A stretch of DNA of 61,399 bases from an uncultured Dialister sp. (GTDB lineage: Bacteria; Bacillota_C; Negativicutes; Veillonellales; Dialisteraceae), in assembly GCA_900557365.1 (NCBI GenBank), contig UPXR01000005.1, positions 1 through 61,399 of the forward strand, written 5' to 3'. The notes beneath the pieces were generated by a model that did no database searches, was not told the origin of the DNA, and worked only from the letters and a program-made list of their open reading frames with translations. Positions 16,571 to 26,492 of this stretch are shown piece after piece. The position numbers were made by a program, and so were the translations under genes. How positions within the stretch are numbered: the stretch's first letter is position 1; every line of letters begins with the position of its first letter.

Positions 16571-17601
16571 AGGCCGTCATACAGGCGGCTCAGTTCATCG
16601 GCCGCCTCCTTGCTTTCCTTGACCAGATATGCCGGGGAAAGGATTTTCACCAGCGGCGCCCGGGCCAGTGCCCACGCCTTCATGGCCGAGCAGGGACACA
16701 TCACCTCTACCGTCACCCGGTCCTGCTGCGCAGAAACCAGATGCGCCGATTTGCCGAAATCCGTCATAATTTCCGAAAGAAGACGGCTGTCCGCCTCAAA
16801 GGAGCAGATTTCCGGAAATCCCGTATAAACCGCACTTTGCCGATACAGATAATCAACGAGCTTTTCCCCTGCCGCCAGAGGAACGTCCTTCTGCTGCACC
16901 GCTGCTTCCTCCAGAATTTCCTCTTCGCTGATGCGGTCGATAAAGTATGCCGCCAGAGAAATGCTTCCCTCAGGATTCCCCAGAAGGATGTAGCGGTCAT
17001 CGGAAGCAACCACGGCAAAGGGAGAAAGGATATACCGCCGGTCCTCCCCCGACGGGGTCCGGTCATGATGGCGTTTCCCGTCGGCCTCATAGTGGTCGTA
17101 ATAGAAAGCGATTTTCTTCTTTTTGGAAAGAGCCGTCCCGATCACAGAAAGCAGCGCCTCCGGCTTGGCCGCCTTCATCGGAGCAGGAAGATTCCGGATG
17201 TTGCCTTTCCCGTCATCAAAGGACCGGCTGTGGAGACGGCGCAGCTTTTCCGAAAGCTGCCGCACCGCAGACTGCGGAAGATGAGAAAAATAAAGAAGGT
17301 CGGAAAGGAGCGTCAGCTCCTCTGTATTCATGGCATGATCCCAGTACCAGTCCAGGGAAAGCGGCACCTGCTTTCCGTTCATCATCCGGGTCACCTCCCG
17401 GCAATTTACGGGAAGCCCTGCATCCCTCAGCCGGTTCAGATTCCGTCCTACCGACTTCCGGTTCACCGTCATACCGTATTTTTCTTCCAGCTGTGAAACG
17501 ATTTCCTGCTGCGTCATCGGATGGTCCGCATCCGATTCCCGAAGCAGGATCTGAATAATGCGCACAATGGACAGCTTGCCTGCGCCTTCACCGGCCGCCA
17601 T
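16567..17601 (-). CDS. HTH-WYL domain transcriptional regulator
   Basis: A 344-residue regulator. The N-terminal winged helix (about 10-75) contains MTQQEIVSQLEEKYGMTVNRKSVGRNLNRL, and the middle WYL domain (about 140-240) carries KKIAFYYDHYE and RRYILSPFAVVASDDRYILLG, followed by a WCX-like C-terminal part. WYL proteins bind small ligands or nucleic acid ends and regulate varied targets, including defence and DNA damage genes. Nothing nearby reveals the ligand. It begins 3 nt after the PAP2 stop and overlaps the DUF2953 gene. Confidence 0.88.
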   Translation of the reverse strand: MAAGEGAGKLSIVRIIQILLRESDADHPMTQQEIVSQLEEKYGMTVNRKSVGRNLNRLRDAGLPVNCREVTRMMNGKQVPLSLDWYWDHAMNTEELTLLSDLLYFSHLPQSAVRQLSEKLRRLHSRSFDDGKGNIRNLPAPMKAAKPEALLSVIGTALSKKKKIAFYYDHYEADGKRHHDRTPSGEDRRYILSPFAVVASDDRYILLGNPEGSISLAAYFIDRISEEEILEEAAVQQKDVPLAAGEKLVDYLYRQSAVYTGFPEICSFEADSRLLSEIMTDFGKSAHLVSAQQDRVTVEVMCPCSAMKAWALARAPLVKILSPAYLVKESKEAADELSRLYDGL

Positions 17602-17604
17602 CCG

Positions 17605-18189
17605 TCATTTCCCCCGGCTCCGGAAGAGCCAATCGGACAGACAGGAGCAAAGCGATGCCGCCGGCACCAGCAGTCCTTTCACCGGAGCAGCATTCATCAC
17701 TGTGTGGACCAGGCCTGCGATGGTGATGCCGCCCAACAAATCCGTCGGATAATGCACGCCTGCAAACACCCGGGAAAAAGCAAGCAGCCCTGCCAGAACC
17801 GTCATCAGACGGGAGCCGGGCATGTGCATCCGCAGCAGCTGCATGGCCACTACGGCACCGTTCATGGTGTGGTTGCTCGGAAAGGAAGCATTCGCCTTAT
17901 GGCCGGTAAAATTCCATACTTTCCAGTCCTTCACAAAGGGACGGGGACGGTTCCAGAGCTTTCCTGCCGCAAAGGAAATCAGGGAGGCCGCACACACCGC
18001 CGCAAAGGTAATCACGCAGCAGAAACGGCGTTCCTCTTTCCTGTCTCCCGGTGCAAACCAGAGAATCAATCCGTAAATCAGGAAAGCCCAATGGCCGTAC
18101 CGGGCCATCAGATCCATCATCAGGTCCAGCGGCCGTACCCTGCCGGCCAACCCGTTGAGCCTTTTCACCGCTTCCAGATCGAGATCCAT
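17605..18189 (-). CDS. PAP2-family phosphatase (BcrC-like)
   Basis: A 194-residue membrane phosphatase. The three PAP2 motifs are present: KLWNRPRPF (about 77-85), PSNHTMNG (about 104-111) and SRVFAGVHYPTDLLGG (about 139-154), within four or five membrane segments. BcrC-type enzymes recycle undecaprenyl pyrophosphate for cell wall synthesis; that role is likely but not proven by sequence. The ATG at 18189 matches the family N-terminus. An ATG at 18216 with GGAGG immediately before it would add nine residues. Confidence 0.87.
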   Translation of the reverse strand: MDLDLEAVKRLNGLAGRVRPLDLMMDLMARYGHWAFLIYGLILWFAPGDRKEERRFCCVITFAAVCAASLISFAAGKLWNRPRPFVKDWKVWNFTGHKANASFPSNHTMNGAVVAMQLLRMHMPGSRLMTVLAGLLAFSRVFAGVHYPTDLLGGITIAGLVHTVMNAAPVKGLLVPAASLCSCLSDWLFRSRGK

Positions 18190-18256
18190 ATCATCACCCC
18201 GCAGATCAAAAAGCATATCCTCCGGTCAGGCCGAAGGAACCTCTGTTATATCCATA

Positions 18257-18285
18257 ATTTTAACATAGTCGGAATGCTTTGACAA
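18257..18285 (-). promoter_or_regulatory. Promoter for the PAP2-WYL-DUF2953-ytfJ operon
   Basis: On the minus strand TTGTCA (18280-18285), a 17-nt spacer ending TGT, then TAAAAT (18257-18262): a -35 box plus an extended -10. Confidence 0.75.
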
Positions 18286-18320
18286 AAACGGCACAAAAAC
18301 GGCCCATCACGATTTCATCA

Positions 18321-18361
18321 AAAAAACGCTGTGGAAGAGATTTCTCTTCACAGCGTTTTTT
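18321..18361 (-). terminator. Terminator after the small membrane protein gene
   Basis: AACGCTGTG with GAAGAG pairs with CTCTTC and ACAGCGTT around ATTT (one bulge). On the minus strand a run of T follows. It closes the unit ending at 18370. Confidence 0.85.
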
Positions 18362-18369
18362 GACTTTAA

Positions 18370-18594
18370 TTATTTTTCTTTTTCCTTTTCTTCTTCCTGC
18401 CGCCTCATAGCTTCTTCTTTTTTCTTACGGGCCTTGTCAAAAACGCCGCAGCGGGAAAAAATCATGGAAAGAAGCGCCACGCAGGCACAAAGAACGATGA
18501 ACAGGTTAACAGTGGTAGCGCCTTCCTGGTACACCCGGAACAGGGAATAAAAGAAAACCAGTACAAGAAGGGCATCCTGAAAATTTTTTGCCAT
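18370..18594 (-). CDS. Small membrane protein with charged tail
   Basis: A 74-residue protein I do not recognise. Two hydrophobic segments are visible (about 7-21 and 29-48), followed by a strongly charged tail of Lys, Glu and Arg (RKKKEEAMRRQEEEKEKEK). The ATG at 18594 has GGAG five bases ahead. It follows sucD by about 70 nt on the same strand and may be read through from it. A transcription terminator follows immediately. Confidence 0.65.
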   Translation of the reverse strand: MAKNFQDALLVLVFFYSLFRVYQEGATTVNLFIVLCACVALLSMIFSRCGVFDKARKKKEEAMRRQEEEKEKEK

Positions 18595-18663
18595 AACTCC
18601 TCCGGACAGGGGAATGCTCCGGGACCGGAGCAAAACAGAATATCAAGATTTTGCCGCAGAATC

Positions 18664-19566
18664 TCAGCAGGTATGACACCGATCGTAAAGACCGTGTTTC
18701 TTCAGCAGCTCAATCATGGTATCGCCGATGTGAGCCACCGTCTTTGCCACGGGAATTCCCACCGCATTGAGAGCCGCAATCTTTTCCGCCGCAGTTCCTT
18801 TTCCTCCGGAAATGATGGCGCCTGCATGGCCCATTCTCTTTCCGGGAGGCGCCTGGCGTCCCGCAATGAAGCCTGCTACGGGCTTCTTCATATTCACGGA
18901 AATCCACTTGGCGGCTTCCTCTTCCGCATGACCGCCGATTTCCCCGATCATCAGTACGGCATAGGTATCGGGATCTTCATTATACAGCTTCAATGCATCA
19001 ATGAAATCCGTTCCCTTGATGGGATCGCCGCCGATGCCCACCGCACCGGTCTGGCCGATGCCTGCCTGGGTCAGCTGGTAGGTTGCTTCATATGTCAGTG
19101 TTCCCGAGCGGGAAATCACGCCCACATGGCCCTTCCGGAAAATTTCTCCCGGGATGATGCCGATATTGCATTCATCCACACTGATGATGCCCGGGCAGTT
19201 CGGTCCGATGAGAACCGTCCGCTTGCCCTCCATATAGCGATGCACCCGCACCATGTCCTCCACCGGGATATGCTCCGTAATGCATACCACCAGCTCCAGC
19301 TTGGCTTCCACCGCTTCCATGATGGCATCCGCCGCAAAAAAAGCGGGAACAAAAATAACGGAAGCCGTCGCACCCGTAGCCGTGACAGCATCCCGGACGG
19401 TATTGAAGACCGGCACGCCGCAGCAGAGCTGGCCCGCTTTTCCCGGAGAGGTGCCGCCTACGATCTGCGTACCGTACTGCTGCATCAGTGATGTATGGAA
19501 ACGAGCCGCACTTCCCGTAATGCCCTGGACAATGACCTTTGTATCCTTATGTATTAAAATGCTCAT
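18664..19566 (-). CDS. sucD: Succinate-CoA ligase, alpha subunit
   Basis: SucD forms the phosphohistidine intermediate and binds CoA in succinyl-CoA synthetase. The 300-residue protein has the CoA-binding [13 protein letters not shown] start, [20 protein letters not shown] and the active-site His in [10 protein letters not shown] (H247). Length is normal. It overlaps sucC by 4 nt. In this organism the pair can interconvert succinate and succinyl-CoA beside the CoA-transferase route at 44.4 kb, which is inference. Confidence 0.97.
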   Translation of the reverse strand: MSILIHKDTKVIVQGITGSAARFHTSLMQQYGTQIVGGTSPGKAGQLCCGVPVFNTVRDAVTATGATASVIFVPAFFAADAIMEAVEAKLELVVCITEHIPVEDMVRVHRYMEGKRTVLIGPNCPGIISVDECNIGIIPGEIFRKGHVGVISRSGTLTYEATYQLTQAGIGQTGAVGIGGDPIKGTDFIDALKLYNEDPDTYAVLMIGEIGGHAEEEAAKWISVNMKKPVAGFIAGRQAPPGKRMGHAGAIISGGKGTAAEKIAALNAVGIPVAKTVAHIGDTMIELLKKHGLYDRCHTC

Positions 19567-20768
19567 TTTTCAAGTCCTCCTTCGGTCAGCTTTTTCGCCA
19601 GGGAAATAATCAGCTTGGCTCCCTGATCCATATCTTCTGCAGGGTACAGGTTCCTGACCTGCGCCTCCCGAAGGATTTTCCGGCCTTCCTCTACCTTTCT
19701 TCCTTCCAGACGGACTACCACCGGAATCGGGAATTCATTCTTCCCGCCGGACAGCATGGCTGCCGATTTCACCACTCCGTCGGCAATAACATCGCACCGG
19801 TTGATTCCGCCGAAAATATTGATGAAAATACCGTGCGCCTGATTGTCCTCCGTCATAATCCGGAAAGCTGCCACAATCTTTTCCGGCGTAGAATCCCCGC
19901 CTACATCCAGGAAATTCGCCGGGCTTCCGCCGTTTTCCTTGATAATGTCCACGGTGGCCATGGCCAGTCCCGCACCGTTGACCATGCATGCCACATCTCC
20001 GCCGAGATTGACATAATTCAGACCTTCCTTGGCCGCTTCCCTTTCCTTGGGATCTTCCTCGGAAATATCGCGGAGCGCCACGATTTCCGGATGACGGGGA
20101 AGCGTGCTGTCATCAAAGTTCAGCTTTGCATCCAGGGCAATCACATCATTCTCATCGGTGACCACCATGGGGTTGACTTCCGCCAGCGTGCAGTCCTTCT
20201 CAATGAATACCCGGTACAGGTACTTCATAAAGGTGGACGCCTTGCGGATCACGGCCTGTTCCATATGAAGCGCATACGCCATGCGGATGGCCTGGAAATC
20301 TGCCAGGCCGATGACCGGATCGATGTATTCCTTGATGATTTTTTCCGGGTGCTCCGCCGCTACATCTTCAATGGACATACCGCCCGATTCCGAACCCATC
20401 ATGACCACGCATTCCGACTGTCTGTCCACCAGGAACGACAGGTAGTATTCCTTCTTGATCCGGCAGCCAGATTCGATCAGAAGCCGGTTTACCTTTTTCC
20501 CCTGCGGCCCGGTCTGGCGGGTCACCAGTGTTTTTCCCAGGAGTTCCTTGGCAAACTCCCCTGCTTCCTTCGGAGAATGAGCCAGCTTGACACCTCCCGC
20601 TTCTCCGCGGCCGCCGGAATGAATCTGTGCCTTGACCACGACCACGTCCGTTCCCAGACGGCGTGCACTTTCGATGGCCTCATCCACCGTAAAGACCGGA
20701 TAGCCCTCCGGCACATGGATTCCGTACTCCTTCATGACCTGCTTGCTCTGGTACTCATGAATGTTCAT
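19563..20768 (-). CDS. sucC: Succinate-CoA ligase [ADP-forming], beta subunit
   Basis: SucC carries the ATP-grasp nucleotide site and the succinate site. The 401-residue protein begins [17 protein letters not shown], includes [29 protein letters not shown], and the C-terminal [13 protein letters not shown] and [13 protein letters not shown] motifs. The ATG has AGGGGAA upstream. It is the first gene of the sucCD unit, with a probable promoter about 110 nt upstream. Confidence 0.97.
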   Translation of the reverse strand: MNIHEYQSKQVMKEYGIHVPEGYPVFTVDEAIESARRLGTDVVVVKAQIHSGGRGEAGGVKLAHSPKEAGEFAKELLGKTLVTRQTGPQGKKVNRLLIESGCRIKKEYYLSFLVDRQSECVVMMGSESGGMSIEDVAAEHPEKIIKEYIDPVIGLADFQAIRMAYALHMEQAVIRKASTFMKYLYRVFIEKDCTLAEVNPMVVTDENDVIALDAKLNFDDSTLPRHPEIVALRDISEEDPKEREAAKEGLNYVNLGGDVACMVNGAGLAMATVDIIKENGGSPANFLDVGGDSTPEKIVAAFRIMTEDNQAHGIFINIFGGINRCDVIADGVVKSAAMLSGGKNEFPIPVVVRLEGRKVEEGRKILREAQVRNLYPAEDMDQGAKLIISLAKKLTEGGLEK

Positions 20769-20877
20769 AAAATTCCCCTTTCAGAAATCAGCCGACAGAA
20801 CGCCCGTTTCTTTTTCTGTTTCTTCCGTACACCTGCACCCGGAAACTGCCGGATGCCGTACGTTTGATATCTTTTTT

Positions 20878-20883
20878 ATTATA
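20878..20883 (-). promoter_or_regulatory. -10 box for sucCD
   Basis: TATAAT on the minus strand, about 110 nt before sucC and just downstream of the argH terminator. The -35 region (TGATAC) is poor. Confidence 0.4.
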
Positions 20884-20932
20884 TACCATTTTCTCCGTCT
20901 GTATCATGTATTTCCGAAAAGAAAGCCGCACG

Positions 20933-20961
20933 AAAAAAGCTCTGCCGAAGCAGAGCTCTTT
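20933..20961 (-). terminator. Terminator after argH
   Basis: AAAAGCTCTGC pairs with GCAGAGCTCTTT around a CGAA tetraloop, with a T run on the minus strand. It ends the argGH unit. Confidence 0.9.
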
Positions 20962-21004
20962 CCGTGTGAATTTGTCTATACCAGGCGCAGTGCGCCGCGG
21001 CATC

Positions 21005-22432
21005 TTATCCAAGGAAGGACATGGTTTCCTTCCATTCTCCGGATATTTTCTTCATCTTTTCGACTGCATCCTTTCCGTGAGCCTGCTGCCGGGCCACCGA
21101 TTTCGGACCGGTGCCGCCGTAGCTTTCTCTGTTTTTGACGCAGTTTTCTATTTTCAGTGCATCCAGGATATCTTCCTCAAAGAGAGGCGAGAAATTCCGG
21201 AATTCTTCCATGGTCAGGTCATGCAGCACCTTGCCGTTTCTGATGCAGTAGTATACGGCGGAGCCTACCACTGCATGGGCCTTCCGGAAAGGAAGTCCTT
21301 TTTTTGCCAGATAGTCGGCCATATCGGTTGCATTGGAGAAATCGTGCTCCAGAACTTCTCTGGCATGGTCGCCGTTCACCTTCATGGTGCGGATCATCCC
21401 TGCATAGAGGTCCAGAGCCATGGAAAGGTTATCCAGTGTATCAAATACGCCTTCCTTATCCTCCTGCATATCCTTGTCATACGCCAGGGGAAGTCCCTTC
21501 ATCACGGTCAGAAGTCCCATGAGGTGACCGTAGATGCGGCCTGTCTTTCCGCGGATCAGCTCGCACATATCCGGATTTTTCTTCTGCGGCATGATCGAGC
21601 TTCCCGTGGAATAGCTGTCGTCCAGTTCGATAAAGGAGAATTCACTGGTGCTCCAGTAAACAAATTCCTCCGACAGACGGGACAGATGCATCGCACAGAT
21701 GGAAGCAAAAGACAGGAACTGCAGCAGGTAATCCCGATCGGATACAGCATCCAGACTGTTTCCGTACACGGAGGAAAAGTGCAGGGCTTCCGCTTCCTGT
21801 TCCGGGTTCGTGGGATAGGTCGTCCCTGCCAGGGCACAGGCCCCGATAGGAGACATATCCGCCATTTCCCAGCATTCCTCCAGACGCCGGAAATCTCTTT
21901 CCAGCATGGCGAAATAGCAAAGCATATGATGGCTGAACAGGACCGGCTGCGCCCGCTGCATATGGGTATAGCCAGGAATGATCACATCGCTGTACTTCAC
22001 AGATGCATCCAGAAGTGCTTCCTCGAGTGCAATCAGCTTATCGGCCAGCAGACCGATATTCCGCTTCATGTACATATGAAGATCCAGCGCACACTGGTCG
22101 TTTCTGCTCCTTGCCGTATGGAGGCGGGCGCCGGCATCGCCGATATCATCGGTGAGGCGCTTCTCCACATTCATATGGATATCTTCCAGCTCGATTTTGA
22201 AATCAAAATTTCCTTCATCGATCTGTTTTTTGATGGCCTTCAGGCCTTCCGTAATTTTTTGGCAGTCCTCTTCGGAGATAATTCCCCGATCGGCCAGCAT
22301 CTTTGCATGAGCCAGGGAGCCTGCAATGTCTTCTCTGTACATCCGCCAGTCATAGCCGATGGATGCATTGAAGTCCAGTGCCGTCTTTTCCTCAGCCTTG
22401 GCAAACCGGCCGCCCCACATCATGTCGCTCAT
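21005..22432 (-). CDS. argH: Argininosuccinate lyase
   Basis: ArgH splits argininosuccinate into arginine and fumarate. The 475-residue cytoplasmic enzyme has [12 protein letters not shown] near the start, the HTARSRNDQ substrate loop (about 107-115), the TH(M)QRAQP helix, and the superfamily signature [12 protein letters not shown] with the catalytic Ser. The start overlaps the argG stop by 4 nt. Its presence shows that the exported lyase at 6399 has some other job. Confidence 0.98.
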   Translation of the reverse strand: MSDMMWGGRFAKAEEKTALDFNASIGYDWRMYREDIAGSLAHAKMLADRGIISEEDCQKITEGLKAIKKQIDEGNFDFKIELEDIHMNVEKRLTDDIGDAGARLHTARSRNDQCALDLHMYMKRNIGLLADKLIALEEALLDASVKYSDVIIPGYTHMQRAQPVLFSHHMLCYFAMLERDFRRLEECWEMADMSPIGACALAGTTYPTNPEQEAEALHFSSVYGNSLDAVSDRDYLLQFLSFASICAMHLSRLSEEFVYWSTSEFSFIELDDSYSTGSSIMPQKKNPDMCELIRGKTGRIYGHLMGLLTVMKGLPLAYDKDMQEDKEGVFDTLDNLSMALDLYAGMIRTMKVNGDHAREVLEHDFSNATDMADYLAKKGLPFRKAHAVVGSAVYYCIRNGKVLHDLTMEEFRNFSPLFEEDILDALKIENCVKNRESYGGTGPKSVARQQAHGKDAVEKMKKISGEWKETMSFLG

Positions 22433-23682
22433 TTTTCATTTTTCTCCATCATCAGAGCCCGGATGGTGAGCGGAAGTCCGAAGAGATTGATGAATCCTTC
22501 TGCATCGGCCTGGTTGTATACATCGTCTTCGCCGAAGGTAACGAATTCTTCATTGTACAGGGAATACGGGCTTTCTGCGCCGTGGGACATAATATTGCCC
22601 TTGTAGAGACGGAGGGTTACCTTGCCGGTAACGGTTTCGCTGGTCTTATCGGCAAAAGCCTGGAGCGCTTCTCTCAGCGGAGCAAACCACATGCCGTCGT
22701 AAACCAGTTCGCTGTACTTGATGGCGGCAGACTGCTTGAAGTGGAAGGTTGCCCGGTCAAGGCACAGTCTTTCCAGTTCGGTATGTGCATAGAACAGGAT
22801 GGAGCCGCAGGGGTTTTCATAAACGCCTCTGGACTTCATGCCGACCAGTCTGTTTTCTACCAGGTCATCAATGCCGATTCCGTTTCTCGCGCCGATAGCA
22901 TTCAGAGTATTTACCAGTTCCACACCGTCCATCTTCGTGCCGTTGACAGCAACCGGTACGCCCTTTTCGAAATCAATGGTAACGAATTCCGGCTTGTCGG
23001 GAGCATCTTCCGGATCGCAGGTAACCAGGTACATATCCTTGTGCGGTGCATTGGCCGGATCTTCCAGGTCATCCCCTTCGTGGGACAGATGCCACATATT
23101 CCAGTCCATGGAATACGGATATTTCTGAGCTGCTTTTTCTTCTTCGGTCTGCTTTTCATCATACTTGTCGATCGGCACACCGTGTGCTTCTGCATAAGCC
23201 ATTTCATCTTCTCTGGATTTCATGTCCCAGATTCTCCAGGGAGCGATGATCTTCATATGCGGAGCCAGTGCCTTGATGGTCAGTTCGAAACGAACCTGAT
23301 CGTTGCCCTTGCCGGTCGCACCGTGGCAGATGGCATCAGCGCCGTATTTCTTGGCCATATCGACCAGGCACTTGCCGATCAGCGGACGGGCGAAGGAGGT
23401 TCCCAGGAGGTACTTGCCTTCATAAATTCCGTCAGCCTTCAGTACATTGTAAGCATATTCTTCAATGAATTCCTTGCGTACATCCAGCGTTTCCGCATAG
23501 GTAGCACCGGAAGCCAGTGCTTTCTTGTGAATCGCATCAAAATCTTCCGGCTGGCCCAGGTTGACAGTGCACGCAATGACTTCACAGCCGTAATTTTCTT
23601 TCAGCCACGGAATAATAACAGAGGTATCCAGTCCGCCGGAATAAGCAAGAACTACTTTTTTTACATTTTTTACATCCAACAT
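22429..23682 (-). CDS. argG: Argininosuccinate synthase
   Basis: ArgG joins citrulline and aspartate using ATP. The product is 417 residues with the PP-loop [15 protein letters not shown] (about 8-22), [13 protein letters not shown] and the [13 protein letters not shown] segment. The ATG at 23682 was preferred; an earlier in-frame start adds 11 unconserved residues. argG and argH form a two-gene operon with a candidate regulated promoter containing repeated TCTGCAT motifs. Confidence 0.98.
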   Translation of the reverse strand: MLDVKNVKKVVLAYSGGLDTSVIIPWLKENYGCEVIACTVNLGQPEDFDAIHKKALASGATYAETLDVRKEFIEEYAYNVLKADGIYEGKYLLGTSFARPLIGKCLVDMAKKYGADAICHGATGKGNDQVRFELTIKALAPHMKIIAPWRIWDMKSREDEMAYAEAHGVPIDKYDEKQTEEEKAAQKYPYSMDWNMWHLSHEGDDLEDPANAPHKDMYLVTCDPEDAPDKPEFVTIDFEKGVPVAVNGTKMDGVELVNTLNAIGARNGIGIDDLVENRLVGMKSRGVYENPCGSILFYAHTELERLCLDRATFHFKQSAAIKYSELVYDGMWFAPLREALQAFADKTSETVTGKVTLRLYKGNIMSHGAESPYSLYNEEFVTFGEDDVYNQADAEGFINLFGLPLTIRALMMEKNEK

Positions 23683-23752
23683 AATGATGCCGCCTTTCTC
23701 TTTTGGTATAGACATTTACGCCCTTCACAGGGGCTTTTTCAACGATGTGATA

Positions 23753-23781
23753 ATTATACAACCATCTGCATAAATCTGCAA
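23753..23781 (-). promoter_or_regulatory. argGH promoter with embedded operator-like repeat
   Basis: TATAAT (23753-23758) stands 17 nt from TTGCAG (23776-23781) on the minus strand. The spacer and -35 region contain TCTGCATAAATCTGCA (plus strand, 23765-23780). A near copy, TCTGCATAATCTGCA, lies at 23877-23891 on the minus strand. This is a plausible arginine-repressor site, but that is inference. Confidence 0.55.
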
Positions 23782-23931
23782 CATTTTTTTTGAGAATTTT
23801 TCCGATTTATTTTTATTGTTTCCCTGAGGAATCCTGTTTTGTCCGACAGTACGGGGAAATTTCCGTATTCACAATATGCAGATTATGCAGAGAATTTTCT
23901 GCATGTCCGCAAAAAAGCCATTTTCCCACGC

Positions 23932-23960
23932 AAAAACAGCACCTCCTGGTGAAGGTGCTG
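23932..23960 (-). terminator. Terminator after speE
   Basis: CAGCACCT and AGGTGCTG pair around an 8-nt loop. On the minus strand five T residues follow. It closes the yggS-to-speE stretch. Confidence 0.88.
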
Positions 23961-23995
23961 TCTGTATGCTGGGATTTCTCCGTCTGCAAAATTTC

Positions 23996-24856
23996 TCAGA
24001 AACTCTTCCTGCCCTCGTAAAGCAGCTCTTTGATGAAATTCGGAAGAACAAAGCAGCTCTTCTGAATTCCTTCATTGTAATAGCGCAGAGAGGGCGGGCA
24101 GGGATGGCAGATTTCCGCACGGAGCGGATCATATTTTTTCGAGGCTATCATGAAGGAATGGAGGCATTCCGGATAGATCGGCACATGGGAATAGTACATC
24201 CGCACGATGGGGAATACATCTCCCATAGCCCGGAATACATCATGTACGGTCTGCTGCTGCACAATGGGGGATTCCGACTGCTGTACAATGAGCCCGTCTT
24301 CCCGAAGAGCTTCCCTTGCACTTTTATAGAATTCCCGGGTAAACAGTCCCTCTCCCGGCCCGATCGGGTCCGAGCAGTCTATGATAATCAGATCATAGAA
24401 ATTTTTGACCGATCCCGCAAAAGCAATGCCGTCTCCCACATGGACATGAAGCTTTTCCGGAGGGTTCAGGAGCGCCGCCGCAATGGTGGGAAAATATTCT
24501 TTCGAAAGGTCGATGACCCGGCCGTCGATATCACAGAGGTCCACCTGCTTCACGCAGTCATGCCGGCAGACTTCCCGGGCCACACCGCCGTCGCCGCCGC
24601 CGATAATCAGGACTCTCTCCGGATGGGGGTGCATCATAATCGGCACATGGGCAATCATTTCATGGTAGGTCCATTCATCTCTGACAGAGGTCTGGAATAC
24701 CCCGTCAAGAATCAGAAGGCGTCCGTACTGCTCTGTTTCCGCGATCTGGATATGCTGGAAAGGGGTCGTTTCTTCATGAAGCACTTTTGTGATTTTCAGG
24801 GAAAGCCCCACATTCGGGTTCGCCCATTCGGTCACATACTGATCCATATCCATCAC
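23996..24856 (-). CDS. speE: Polyamine aminopropyltransferase (spermidine synthase)
   Basis: SpeE transfers an aminopropyl group from decarboxylated SAM to putrescine. The 286-residue protein has QHIQIAETEQYGRLLILDG, the nucleotide loop LIIGGGDGGVAREV (about 83-96), DIDGRVIDLSKEYFP and IIDCSDPIGP. Length and motif order are normal. The start overlaps the divIVA stop by 4 nt. No speD (SAM decarboxylase) gene is in the window, so the donor must be made by a gene elsewhere. Confidence 0.96.
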   Translation of the reverse strand: MMDMDQYVTEWANPNVGLSLKITKVLHEETTPFQHIQIAETEQYGRLLILDGVFQTSVRDEWTYHEMIAHVPIMMHPHPERVLIIGGGDGGVAREVCRHDCVKQVDLCDIDGRVIDLSKEYFPTIAAALLNPPEKLHVHVGDGIAFAGSVKNFYDLIIIDCSDPIGPGEGLFTREFYKSAREALREDGLIVQQSESPIVQQQTVHDVFRAMGDVFPIVRMYYSHVPIYPECLHSFMIASKKYDPLRAEICHPCPPSLRYYNEGIQKSCFVLPNFIKELLYEGRKSF

Positions 24857-25467
24857 TCCTTCTGAGAAGCAGCTTTGATATCTGCCGCAGCGGAAGCAAA
24901 AAGATCGCCTCCTGCATTTTCTCCCTGTTTTTCTGCCGGTTCTTCCTCTGCTGCAGGAGCAGCTGCGGACGCCGGGGCAGGCTGTTCCGCTCTCTTCACT
25001 TCTTCAATCGGAGAAGGAGCCTTCACATTCTTGGCGGCTTCAATCAGGGAATAGGCCGTCTTGAAATTGGACATCAGTTTTTCCAGGTACAGATTCATGC
25101 TGCCTTCCGTTTTCAGCAGTTCTTCATTGATTCTGCGCCGTTTTTCTTCTGCCTGAATCATGATTTTCTTGGCTTCTGCATGAGCTTCCTTCATGGAAAG
25201 CTCTGCTTCCTTTACCGCATTTCTTTTTACGTTGTCTGCTGTTTCCTGGGCCATGATCAGCGTACCGCTCATGGTTTGCTCCATTTTTTCATAGCCTCTC
25301 AGCTTGGTGCGGATTGCATCGATTTCTTCTTCCATTTCTCGATGCTCACGATAAATCTTTTCATAATCGCCGGCCAGTTCTTCCAGGAAGCTGTTCACTT
25401 CTTCGGCGGAAAATCCGCGAAGCTGCCGGGAAAACGTTTTATTGTGGATATCCATCGGTGTAATCAT
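24853..25467 (-). CDS. divIVA: DivIVA cell division/polarity protein
   Basis: A 204-residue DivIVA. The membrane-binding N-terminus has ITPMDIHNKTFSRQLRGFSAEEVNSFLEELAGDYEK, and long coiled coils follow to about residue 140. An Ala/Pro/Glu-rich tail ends the protein. DivIVA marks negatively curved membrane at poles and septa. It lies after ylmH as in Bacillus and has its own promoter in the 140-nt gap. The ATG at 25467 has GAGGAAATACCT upstream. Confidence 0.95.
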   Translation of the reverse strand: MITPMDIHNKTFSRQLRGFSAEEVNSFLEELAGDYEKIYREHREMEEEIDAIRTKLRGYEKMEQTMSGTLIMAQETADNVKRNAVKEAELSMKEAHAEAKKIMIQAEEKRRRINEELLKTEGSMNLYLEKLMSNFKTAYSLIEAAKNVKAPSPIEEVKRAEQPAPASAAAPAAEEEPAEKQGENAGGDLFASAAADIKAASQKE

Positions 25468-25551
25468 AGGTATTTCCTCCTCACGGAAAAGCGGGAATCT
25501 CCCAAAGTATTTTCAGGAATCAGTTCCCATCCTCTCAGGGTTTACGGTCTC

Positions 25552-25581
25552 ATTATATTCCTTTTTCATCCTTCGTGCCAA
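25552..25581 (-). promoter_or_regulatory. Promoter for divIVA-speE
   Basis: On the minus strand TTGGCA (25576-25581), 18 nt, then TATAAT (25552-25557), in the gap between ylmH and divIVA. Confidence 0.8.
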
Positions 25582-25608
25582 TTCCCAAAAGGCACGGCTT
25601 TTTTCCTT

Positions 25609-26400
25609 TTACTTATACCGGTCTATCAGCAGACCGATCCGGCCCTTGCGGCTTGTCCCGGTCTGTTCCTTAATCTCAATACGGCCCTTTCCGCGGACGG
25701 AAATGACATCCCCGATCTTCACCGCCTGCGATGCACTCTTTGCGGGCTGCCAGTTAACCTCTGTTCTCTCCCCTTCCACAGCCTGCACCATCTTGCTGCG
25801 GGAAATCCCGAAGCCTGCCGCACCGACTGCATCCAGGCGAAAGGAAGCTACAGTCGCCCGGATTTCCTTGGCCGTCTTCTGCGGCGGCACCAGCTCCGAC
25901 AGAGGAATTTCCTCAACCTCCACACGGACCATGGCCACCTTGGTGAAATTGTCCTTCAGCCAGGAAACCATATTCCGGTCGCAGATCACCTGACAGCCCG
26001 CGCCCTGCATCAGGATATCTCCCAGGACCGACCGGTCAATGCCGAGCCCCATGAGAGAGCCCAGTACGTCCCGGTGGCCGATCAGCCGGTACCGTCCGTC
26101 CCAGGTCACGGAAAGAAGAGCAATTTCCGGGTCTGCCGGTCCCTCATAATCGTTCCGCCGGAAAATAATGCGGATTCGCTCCGCCTCATGATAGCCCCCT
26201 TCCGCCTGGGCGGTGATTGTCTTCATATGGCCTGCAATCGTGGATGCGATCTGCGCCGCATAAGGGGACATGAAGGGCCCCACCGCAAAGGGCCGGCCCC
26301 GGTCTACGGACTCCGCCAGATCTGTCAGGCGGACAGCCATCTCCTTTGCTTCCTCTCCGCCTGCCGCAAAGAAGCGGAGAATTTTTTCCTTATCTTTCAT
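25609..26400 (-). CDS. ylmH: YlmH-family S4-domain RNA-binding protein
   Basis: A 263-residue YlmH-like protein. The N-terminal part (about 1-175) belongs to the YlmH N domain (FFRRNDYEG-type strands, LGIDRSVLGDILMQG), and the C-terminal S4 domain (about 180-250) shows VASFRLDAVGAAGFGISRSKMVQAV and VKIGDVISVRGKGRIEI. YlmH binds RNA; in Bacillus it has been connected with rescue of stalled 50S-nascent-chain complexes. Gene order sepF-(proC)-ylmH-divIVA supports the call. Confidence 0.92.
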   Translation of the reverse strand: MKDKEKILRFFAAGGEEAKEMAVRLTDLAESVDRGRPFAVGPFMSPYAAQIASTIAGHMKTITAQAEGGYHEAERIRIIFRRNDYEGPADPEIALLSVTWDGRYRLIGHRDVLGSLMGLGIDRSVLGDILMQGAGCQVICDRNMVSWLKDNFTKVAMVRVEVEEIPLSELVPPQKTAKEIRATVASFRLDAVGAAGFGISRSKMVQAVEGERTEVNWQPAKSASQAVKIGDVISVRGKGRIEIKEQTGTSRKGRIGLLIDRYK

Positions 26401-26421
26401 AAAAGCCTCCGAGCATAAAAG

Positions 26422-26488
26422 AAGGACTGCAGCCGGAAAGGGTTCCGGTTTTCCGTGCCGGATTTCCTTTTCCGCTGCAGCCCGATCA
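26422..26488 (-). terminator. Terminator after proC
   Basis: A long imperfect stem (GGACTGCAGCCGGAAAGG against CCTTTTCCGCTGCAGCCC) with an inner GGTTCCGG/CCGG hairpin. On the minus strand TTCTTTTATG follows. Some read-through into ylmH is likely, since ylmH has no obvious promoter. Confidence 0.5.
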
Positions 26489-26492
26489 GTTC

